64,000 nucleotides of DNA. Source: Lentiprolixibacter aurantiacus (GTDB lineage Bacteria; Bacteroidota; Bacteroidia; Flavobacteriales; Flavobacteriaceae). The stretch lies in NCBI RefSeq assembly GCF_026241225.1, contig NZ_JAPFQP010000004.1, positions 248,001 through 312,000 of the forward strand, read 5' to 3'. The notes under the pieces are model-generated. The model was not told the DNA's origin, did no database searches, and was given only the letters and a program-made list of their open reading frames with translations. Of the stretch, positions 58,479 to 64,000 are shown piece by piece; position 1 is the stretch's first letter, and the number at the start of each line of letters is the position of its first letter. Made by a program: the position numbers and the translations under genes.

Positions 58479-59278
58479 GAGGTCCAGGCAAGGCGTTTAC
58501 TACGCGTCTCTTTTCTTATTGCCTTGTTTTTAGCAATAGATTCCGGAGTCTTGTATCCGCGTTTATGATCCAGGTGTACGCAGACGGCGCTGTATCGCCT
58601 TTGTTTAGATTTTATTCCCAGATTAAATAAGCGCTCACCAAGCTCACGGTCCTGCCCCCCGTATTGCATTCGCTCATCAAAACCGTTTACCTTGAGGATA
58701 TCGGCTTTCCAACCGGAGGAATTATGGCCATTCCAGCTGGCATTCGTAGGGGTTATAGCGTTAAGTACTTTGGAAAGAAAGCCCCCGGAGGTGAGTTTAT
58801 TATTCTTAAAGGATTTGGGTATTCCTTTGGACTTCAGCCACTGAATATTAAAACAGCGCTGATGCTCAATATCCTCGCGGCTAATCAATTTAGAAATGTT
58901 CATGGGAAGCATGTAGTATCCCCCTGAAATAAAGTATCCCTCTTCCTTATTGATATAATGGACCAGCACAAAATCTTCCCGTGGAATGCAATCGCCATCG
59001 GTCATAATAATGTAGTCCGCGTTGCAAGCGACTATAGCTTTATTCAAAATCCGGGATTTCTGGAATCCCTTGTCTTCCTGCCACACATGGATTATAGGAT
59101 AATCTACCTCCTCAGCCATATTCTCGATGAGCTTCCGCGTAGCCGGACCGGAACCATCATCGGCAATAACCACTTCAAAATCCTTGAAGATCTGGTAATT
59201 GAACCCCCAAAGGACTTTCTGCAACCAGTCTTCTGAGTTGTAGGTGCTTACAATGACCGAGATTTTTGCTTTTTCCAT
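58460..59278 (-). CDS. GT2 glycosyltransferase with galactosyltransferase-type C-terminal region
   Basis: 272 residues. N-terminal GT-A: ISVIVSTYNSEDWLQKVLWGF, VVIADDGSGPATRKL and IIMTDGDCIPREDFV (DxD). The C-terminal part (NASWNGHNSSGWKADILKVNGFDERMQYGGQDRELGERL) is the Glyco_transf_7C-type acceptor region with the ED/QD-type base. This is common in LPS/capsule clusters. It is divergent from the unknown glycosyltransferase gene at 59426 and has a palindrome 6 bases before its ATG. Its 3' end overlaps the WaaE-like gene by 19 bases. Confidence 0.9.
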   Translation of the reverse strand: MEKAKISVIVSTYNSEDWLQKVLWGFNYQIFKDFEVVIADDGSGPATRKLIENMAEEVDYPIIHVWQEDKGFQKSRILNKAIVACNADYIIMTDGDCIPREDFVLVHYINKEEGYFISGGYYMLPMNISKLISREDIEHQRCFNIQWLKSKGIPKSFKNNKLTSGGFLSKVLNAITPTNASWNGHNSSGWKADILKVNGFDERMQYGGQDRELGERLFNLGIKSKQRRYSAVCVHLDHKRGYKTPESIAKNKAIRKETRSKRLAWTSYGITR

Positions 59279-59284
59279 GATGAG

Positions 59285-59296
59285 CGCTGTACAGCG
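59285..59296. repeat. 12-bp perfect palindrome upstream of the GT2 gene
   Basis: CGCTGTACAGCG reads the same on both strands and lies 6 bases before the ATG at 59278, just after a near-consensus -7 box (TATTTTTA, 59299-59306 on the minus strand). The position suits an operator or a leader hairpin; no regulator is known. Confidence 0.4.
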
Positions 59297-59322
59297 TGTA
59301 AAAATAAGAAAGTCTTATAAAC

Positions 59323-59330
59323 TATATTTG
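59323..59330 (+). promoter_or_regulatory. -7 promoter element (TATATTTG)
   Basis: Exact TAnnTTTG match on the plus strand, 95 bases before the ATG at 59426. It probably serves the glycosyltransferase gene at 59426 with a long leader. Confidence 0.4.
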
Positions 59331-59425
59331 CAGGGCCGCAATAATACAATCCTGAAAGACAAGGTTTTTCTTAATGGCTGATTCCTTTTAAACTATGGAT
59401 TGGGCAAGGTTATACTAAATTCCAA

Positions 59426-60262
59426 ATGAAGCTAGTTAAAGAACTTCCATTATACATCCTGAATAGCATCAGGCTGTCCTCAATTCCGAAGTCAAGATTA
59501 ATCTCCCCAAAAAAAGACACACTTCCGGTAATCGTATCCTTAACTTCCATTGAATCCAGGCTCAGTTCCCTCCACCTGGTTATCCGCAGCCTTCTGACCC
59601 AATCGCATCTGCCAGAAAAAATCGTATTGTGGCTCAACCAGGAGCTGGAATCGCACCTGCCTAAAAGTCTGACCAGATTACAGTCGGAAATATTCGAAAT
59701 CCGTTATTCAGACCTCCATTGTTCCCATAAAAAACTCATTCACAGCCTCAAAGAATACCCTGATAAAGTAATTATTACCTGTGACGATGACCTGATGTAC
59801 CGGAATAACTGGCTTTATCTATTGTATGAGAACCACAGGCTTTTACCGGACTGCATAATTGGCAACAATACACGCCATATCGGTTATGACGAGAAAGGAG
59901 GGATTTTGCCTTATGGAGAATGGAGGTACAGGCATTCCAAAGACGCTAATGAATGGGCCGTAGTGGCTATAGGTGCATGGGGGATTTTATATCCTCCCGG
60001 CAGTTTGAGCGAAAAAGTATTTGATGCTGACCTCTTTCTCAGACTTGCTCCCCAAAGCGACGACTTATGGTTTAAAACCATGGCACTATTGAACGGTACC
60101 AAAACAATTCAGGCCTTGACTACGCCCAAAGAGCCCGTACCCATTGCCGGAACACAGAAGGTTTCACTCAAGCAGATCAATGTGGGAGAGCACAAGAATG
60201 TAAAACAATGGAAGGCCTTAACCAATTTTTTCGATCTGGATAGATTCATGAATCGCAGTTGA
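59426..60262 (+). CDS. Putative glycosyltransferase
   Basis: 278 residues, no signal peptide. A GT-A-like fold is suggested by PVIVSLTSIESRLSSLHLVIRSLLTQSHLPEKIVLWL at the N-terminus and by VIITCDDDLMYRNNWLYLLYENH, an Asp-rich metal site. The C-terminal half has RLAPQSDDLWFKTMALLNG, where the acidic pair could be the catalytic base. It belongs to no family I can name with certainty. Its place beside three other transferases suggests lipooligosaccharide or surface glycan synthesis. Confidence 0.75.
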   Translation: MKLVKELPLYILNSIRLSSIPKSRLISPKKDTLPVIVSLTSIESRLSSLHLVIRSLLTQSHLPEKIVLWLNQELESHLPKSLTRLQSEIFEIRYSDLHCSHKKLIHSLKEYPDKVIITCDDDLMYRNNWLYLLYENHRLLPDCIIGNNTRHIGYDEKGGILPYGEWRYRHSKDANEWAVVAIGAWGILYPPGSLSEKVFDADLFLRLAPQSDDLWFKTMALLNGTKTIQALTTPKEPVPIAGTQKVSLKQINVGEHKNVKQWKALTNFFDLDRFMNRS

Positions 60263-60340
60263 CAGCAGGACACCAAAACCAGATCAGTACGAACAAAAAC
60301 ATTACAGCCCACCCTATTTTAATAGGTCTGACTGAAGTGG

Positions 60341-60348
60341 TAATTTTG
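60341..60348 (+). promoter_or_regulatory. -7 promoter element (TAATTTTG) for cca
   Basis: Exact TAnnTTTG match, 7 bases before the cca ATG. The extended form GTAATTTTGCA recurs before the next two genes. Confidence 0.6.
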
Positions 60349-60355
60349 CAACAGC

Positions 60356-61777
60356 ATGGAAAAACTCTACAAGGAAGCTTTAACCAACCCTGTTTTTGAA
60401 AAGATTTCAAAGGCATCTCAGGATCTGGGTGTGGATTCCTATGTGATTGGTGGATATGTTCGTGATTACCTTCTGGAAAGGGGCACCCCAAAAGACATTG
60501 ATATTGTCGCCGTTGGGGAAGGGATAAAACTGGCCAAAAAGGTAGCGGAACAGCTGAAGGACAAACCCCAGGTTAAGGTTTTCAAGAATTTTGGCACGGC
60601 TATGATCAGGCACGGGGGTAAAGAACTGGAATTCGTAGGTGCTCGTAAGGAGAGTTACCAGCGCCACAGCAGGAAACCCATTGTGGAAAGCGGGACATTA
60701 CAGGATGATCAGAAACGCAGGGATTTTACCATCAATGCCCTTGCCCTTTCGCTACAGCCCGGTGAGTTCGGCAGGCTGCTGGATCCCTTTTCCGGCCTGG
60801 AAGACCTGGAGAAAAAGATACTAAGGACACCCCTGGATCCGGACATTACCTATTCCGATGATCCCCTCAGGATGATGCGGGCCATACGATTTGCCTGTCA
60901 GCTGGGTTTTGATATCCACCACGAGTCCCTGAGGGCTATTTCAGAGAACCGGGAACGGATCAAAATAATATCGAAGGAAAGGATTGTAGACGAGCTGCAT
61001 AAGATCCTGGCCTGCGACCAGCCGTCTGCTGGGCTGAAACTGCTGCACGAAACGGGCTTACTACCTATTATACTTCCCGAATTGAAAGCGCTTCAGGGAA
61101 TCGAAGAGGTAGAGGGACAAAGGCACAAAGACAACTTCTGGCATACGCTGGAGGTAGTTGACAATATTGCCAGAACCACGGACGACCTGTGGCTGCGATG
61201 GGCCGCACTACTTCATGATATAGGCAAAGCGCCCACAAAGCGGTATGATCCTAAAATTGGGTGGACCTTCCATGGACATGAATTTGTGGGCTCAAAAATG
61301 GTATACAAATTGTTCAAACGCCTGCGGATGCCGCAGAACGAGAAAATGAAATTTGTCCAGAAAATGGTGCGAATGAGCTCGAGGCCCATCATCCTTTCCG
61401 AAGATCATGTAACCGATTCGGCTGTTCGCCGATTGGTTTTTGACGCAGGAGAACACGTAGAAGACCTGATGACCCTGTGTGAAGCCGATATCACTACCAA
61501 GAACCCCAGAAAACAAAGGAGGTACCGCAATAATTTCCAGCTCGTTCGCCAGAAGATACAGGAAGTGGAAGAACGGGACCGTATCCGGAATTTCCAGCCT
61601 CCTGTAAGTGGCGATGACATCATGAATGCATTCGGGCTGAAGCCCTGTCGGGAAATAGGCATCATAAAAGAAGCAATTAAAGAGGCGATACTGGATGGGG
61701 AGATCCCCAATGAACATGACCACGCCTATGAATTTATGCTCAGAAAAGGTCAGGAAATCGGTCTGAAACCAAAGTAA
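60356..61777 (+). CDS. cca: CCA tRNA nucleotidyltransferase/poly(A) polymerase family with HD domain
   Basis: 473 residues. Class II nucleotidyltransferase head: YVIGGYVRDYLL, PKDIDIVAVGEG with the catalytic DxD, and RRDFTINALALS; then the neck with EDPLRM-type motif YSDDPLRMMRAIRFACQLGF. The C-terminal HD domain (FWHTLEVVDNI, LLHDIGKAPTKR, FHGHEFVG) adds a phosphohydrolase. It repairs or adds the 3' CCA of tRNA; an alternative is poly(A) polymerase activity. The near-leaderless promoter suggests a constitutive housekeeping gene. Confidence 0.93.
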   Translation: MEKLYKEALTNPVFEKISKASQDLGVDSYVIGGYVRDYLLERGTPKDIDIVAVGEGIKLAKKVAEQLKDKPQVKVFKNFGTAMIRHGGKELEFVGARKESYQRHSRKPIVESGTLQDDQKRRDFTINALALSLQPGEFGRLLDPFSGLEDLEKKILRTPLDPDITYSDDPLRMMRAIRFACQLGFDIHHESLRAISENRERIKIISKERIVDELHKILACDQPSAGLKLLHETGLLPIILPELKALQGIEEVEGQRHKDNFWHTLEVVDNIARTTDDLWLRWAALLHDIGKAPTKRYDPKIGWTFHGHEFVGSKMVYKLFKRLRMPQNEKMKFVQKMVRMSSRPIILSEDHVTDSAVRRLVFDAGEHVEDLMTLCEADITTKNPRKQRRYRNNFQLVRQKIQEVEERDRIRNFQPPVSGDDIMNAFGLKPCREIGIIKEAIKEAILDGEIPNEHDHAYEFMLRKGQEIGLKPK

Positions 61778-61817
61778 ATACGCACTCTGAACGCTGGGTA
61801 ATTTTCCCGAAGAACCG

Positions 61818-61825
61818 TAATTTTG
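61818..61825 (+). promoter_or_regulatory. -7 promoter element (TAATTTTG) for heme A synthase gene
   Basis: Exact TAnnTTTG match, 17 bases before the ATG at 61843, within GTAATTTTGCA. Confidence 0.55.
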
Positions 61826-61842
61826 CAATCTATTTGATCGCT

Positions 61843-62877
61843 ATGAAAAAGATGTACCGCAGACTTGCCAAAACCTCTCTGATACTCGTTTACCTGGTAA
61901 TCCTTGCTGGAGCTGTGGTACGTATGACAGGTAGTGGAATGGGCTGCCCGGACTGGCCAAAGTGTTTTGGCTACCTTATCCCGCCCACCGAAGAAAGTGA
62001 ACTGATATGGGCCCCGGGAAGCGATTATGAAAAAGGGCAGGTCATTATCCGGGAAGAACAACTCTGGGTTGCTCAGCTGGACTTTACTTCAGGCGAGTCT
62101 TACAATGCAGGCAACTGGGCTGTATACGACAAACACGATTACGCCGTATTCAATGTTTTTCATACCTGGACCGAGTTTATCAATCGCCTGCTGGGTGCAC
62201 TCGCTGGCTTTGCCACACTACTGCTGGCTATAAGTTCATTCGGGTACTGGAAGGAGCAAAAATTTATCACCGGATTGTCTGTTCTGGTGGTATTCGCCAT
62301 GGGATTTCAGGCCTGGCTGGGTGCAACTGTGGTCTATTCGGTGCTGGAACCGGTAAAGATTACTGTACACATGGTTATGGCACTGGCTATTGTTGCCCTG
62401 CTGCTTTTCCTTATTCATAAAACAGGAAAGCACCGCCATGAGCGAAGAATAGGTAAAAATTTGCGTGGCCTTGTACTGGTTGCCATGGTATTCACTATGG
62501 TACAAATTGTACTTGGCACTCAGGTAAGGCAATTGGTTGATGAACAGATTGAATTGCTTGGTGAAACTGCAAAAGACCTCTGGCTGGCAGCACCAACCAT
62601 GCCGTTTTATATTCACAGGTCTTTTTCTATCCTGGTTTTACTGCTGAATGCGTACCTGGCTTACCGCATTTTCAGGGACAAACTCGGATTTTCTAAAATT
62701 AACTGGGTTTTGGCTTTGCTGCTTGCCGAAGCCATAACCGGAATTATCATGTATTATCTCAACTTTCCATTCAGCAGTCAGCCATTACACCTTTTCCTGG
62801 CTACCGTTCTTTTCGGTGTACAGTTCTTTCTTGTACTCGAAGTGTTTATGGCCCGGGGTAAACTAAAAACTTCGTAA
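61843..62877 (+). CDS. Heme A synthase, COX15/CtaA family
   Basis: 344 residues from the ATG at 61843. An eight-helix membrane enzyme that oxidises the C8 methyl of heme O to the formyl of heme A for cytochrome oxidase. Family marks: RMTGSGMGCPDWPKCFG, heme-ligand regions FHTWTEFINRLLGALAG, KITVHMVMALA, FYIHRSFSIL and SQPLHLFLATVLF. The first outside loop (about residues 48-105) is much longer than in CtaA and contains YEKGQVIIREEQLWVAQ ... NWAVYDKHDY, resembling a small carbohydrate-binding-module-like strand pattern. No ctaB or cox genes are adjacent. Confidence 0.93.
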   Translation: MKKMYRRLAKTSLILVYLVILAGAVVRMTGSGMGCPDWPKCFGYLIPPTEESELIWAPGSDYEKGQVIIREEQLWVAQLDFTSGESYNAGNWAVYDKHDYAVFNVFHTWTEFINRLLGALAGFATLLLAISSFGYWKEQKFITGLSVLVVFAMGFQAWLGATVVYSVLEPVKITVHMVMALAIVALLLFLIHKTGKHRHERRIGKNLRGLVLVAMVFTMVQIVLGTQVRQLVDEQIELLGETAKDLWLAAPTMPFYIHRSFSILVLLLNAYLAYRIFRDKLGFSKINWVLALLLAEAITGIIMYYLNFPFSSQPLHLFLATVLFGVQFFLVLEVFMARGKLKTS

Positions 62878-62882
62878 TTTTG
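62875..62882 (+). promoter_or_regulatory. -7 promoter element (TAATTTTG) overlapping a stop codon
   Basis: Exact TAnnTTTG match whose first three bases are the TAA stop of the heme A synthase gene; 20 bases before the ATG at 62903. Confidence 0.5.
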
Positions 62883-62902
62883 CATAAGTGAATTGCTGAG
62901 CT

Positions 62903-63397
62903 ATGATATTCAAGATCAGAATAATACTGGATGCAGAGGAGGATATCTTCAGGGACATCGAAATAGAAGGAGACAATACCCTGGAAGACCTACACAATAC
63001 CATTACCCAGTCTTTTGGTTTTCTGGGCAACGAAATGGCCTCCTTTTATACCTGTGATGACCGCTGGAATCAGGAAGACGAGATTCCTTTATTCGACATG
63101 GGCGAGGGAGAAGCTCCTTTGAGGTTGATGAAGGATACGTTCCTGAAGGATATCCTGACTGAGGAAAATCCCAAACTGATCTACGTCTATGACTTCCTGA
63201 GCATGTGGACCTTCTTTGTGGAACTGGCCGATATCACGGCCAAGGAAGACGGCAGGTCTTATCCCAATTTGCTTTTCACCTTTGGAGAACTACCAGATGC
63301 CCCCCCGGAAAAGAAATTTGAATCCGAAAGCGATTTTGATTTTGACAACCCTTTGGAAAGCTACGAAGACCTTGATTTTGACGAAAACTGGAATTAA
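62903..63397 (+). CDS. pRiA4b ORF-3 (IS1096 TnpR-like) family protein
   Basis: A 164-residue, acidic cytoplasmic protein. The family pattern runs through FRDIEIEGDNTLEDLHNTITQSFGF, MASFYTCDDRWNQEDEIPLFDMGEG and LIYVYDFLSMWTFFVELADI, close to the usual YDFGDxW core but with DFLSMW here. Although named after a plasmid ORF and an IS passenger, chromosomal copies are widespread and no transposase is nearby. The C-terminus is very acidic (SDFDFDNPLESYEDLDFDE). Function unknown. Confidence 0.88.
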   Translation: MIFKIRIILDAEEDIFRDIEIEGDNTLEDLHNTITQSFGFLGNEMASFYTCDDRWNQEDEIPLFDMGEGEAPLRLMKDTFLKDILTEENPKLIYVYDFLSMWTFFVELADITAKEDGRSYPNLLFTFGELPDAPPEKKFESESDFDFDNPLESYEDLDFDENWN

Positions 63398-63419
63398 GCG
63401 ATCCCGGCTTAAGTTTTAA

Positions 63420-64000
63420 TTATTGCTTCCCCCTTTTAATACCTAATTTTTTATCAAGGATCTGCTTCATGCTGACGTCCTGGTAGTTTCGCTTCACAAA
63501 ATCCAGTGCCAGATAAAGCAACTGGCCCATGGTCTTGCAATTCTTGAACTTCATGTCGTGGGTAAGGTCATAGATCTGTTTCCCCAGCAATTCAATATTC
63601 TCGGGCAGTGAAATATTGTCTTCCTTGCAAATATTAACCAGTCGGTTAATCCGCTCCCCGGAACTTATAATCCTTTTAGCCACGGCAGAACGCTCTTCTA
63701 TCTTATACTGATCTACAGAATCCGGAAGCAATTTGTTCTGCACCATTTCTACCATGGTGTAATTCTCCTTGAAGAATTGCGGCCGGTATACCTTGAGTTT
63801 ACCTTCATAACTCTGCTGGTCAAAATCAATAGCCCTTATTTTGTAGATCACATGGTCAAAATCGTGCATAGGCACGATAACGTAATTGTAAGACCTCATA
63901 TCGCCCAGCAATCGTATCATGCAGCGTTCATTAAATTTGACGAATTCTTTGGCCAGCTGTGCTTTTTCGGACTCTGTGCAGTCAGGGAGCATTTCCTTGA
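63420..64000 (-). CDS. Conserved protein of unknown function, C-terminal part
   Basis: The reading frame is open to the end of the window (codons K-E precede the first visible Met at 63992), so the true start is probably outside and at least 192 C-terminal residues are seen. No signal peptide or membrane helix is visible. The segment VPMHDFDHVIYKIRAIDFDQQSYEGKLK is striking and could be a kinase-like catalytic or metal-binding loop (DFD), but this is weak. The rest is helical and ends KLGIKRGKQ. I do not recognise the family. Confidence 0.7.
   Translation of the reverse strand, partial: KEMLPDCTESEKAQLAKEFVKFNERCMIRLLGDMRSYNYVIVPMHDFDHVIYKIRAIDFDQQSYEGKLKVYRPQFFKENYTMVEMVQNKLLPDSVDQYKIEERSAVAKRIISSGERINRLVNICKEDNISLPENIELLGKQIYDLTHDMKFKNCKTMGQLLYLALDFVKRNYQDVSMKQILDKKLGIKRGKQ

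Noticed and set aside
62903-63397. Possible mobile element because the family is named after an IS1096 passenger and plasmid pRiA4b
   Set aside because: No transposase, terminal repeats or target duplications nearby; chromosomal copies are common.
1-64000. tRNA, rRNA, CRISPR, toxin-antitoxin or restriction genes
   Set aside because: None seen: intergenic gaps are too short or lack cloverleaf and repeat patterns, and no defence-type protein motifs appear.

Overview
The window looks like ordinary chromosomal DNA of a marine-type member of the Flavobacteriaceae (Bacteroidota). Three things point there. Putative promoters carry the Bacteroidota -7 box TAnnTTTG, and starts mostly lack a Shine-Dalgarno sequence. 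The gene content is lineage-typical: GldI gliding lipoprotein, DUF3810, DUF5606, DUF5916, DUF2911, tandem DUF368, OstA-like protein and a CxxC-less Fur homologue. Lipoproteins are abundant. Base composition is moderate (mid-40s % GC by eye) and fairly even. I see no tRNA, rRNA, CRISPR array, insertion sequence, phage gene or obvious pseudogene. Coding density is very high and no gene-free stretch exceeds 200 bases.

Layout. 1-4.4 kb (minus): two rhomboid proteases (one cut by the window edge), mutL, a small membrane protein, ribH and a TPR membrane protein. 4.5-6.3 kb (plus): recF, a lipoprotein and dciA, closed by a bidirectional terminator shared with ndk. 6.3-10.6 kb: ndk and a PhoD-like phosphatase (minus), then nrnA-gldI-cyclophilin/FKBP fusion (plus). 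10.6-28.7 kb: pepD (minus), then a long plus-strand run: DUF3810, a TrmH-like methyltransferase, M48 protease, RelA/SpoT, a Fur-like regulator, purA, OstA-like protein, class III aminotransferase, TPR protein, two DUF368 transporters, aroE and a DUF349 protein. 28.7-33.2 kb: a small secreted protein, an M23 protein, lipoprotein MsrA, and an ECF sigma / anti-sigma / DUF4097-like operon. 33.3-37.7 kb (plus): aldose epimerase, DUF2911, MeaB, GT2 and a YbhN-type membrane protein. 37.7-42.5 kb (minus): mazG, MATE pump, an acidic 75-residue protein, PAP2 phosphatase and GT39. 42.6-49.9 kb: SMP-30 lipoprotein, SRAP protein, a DUF5916 outer-membrane protein (minus), and an esterase / SGNH hydrolase / GH20 hexosaminidase set. 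49.9-54.9 kb (minus): a TolB-like/amidohydrolase fusion, DUF5606, def and ruvX. 55-60.3 kb: dapD and a lipooligosaccharide-type glycosyltransferase cluster. 60.4-64 kb: cca, a COX15-type heme A synthase, a pRiA4b ORF-3 family protein and a partial unknown.

Cell-envelope work dominates. The window holds lipid-carrier handling (DUF368 pair, PAP2, GT39, YbhN), LPS/LOS assembly (OstA-like, GT9, several GT2), periplasmic folding and repair (three PPIase domains, MsrA), and an ECF stress unit. No clear new defence or mobile system is present. The most interesting items are the sigma/anti-sigma/charged-helix operon, the near-leaderless promoter arrangement, a MutL with a degraded endonuclease motif, the stand-alone M23 protein, the extra loop in the heme A synthase, and several small structured elements next to start codons.
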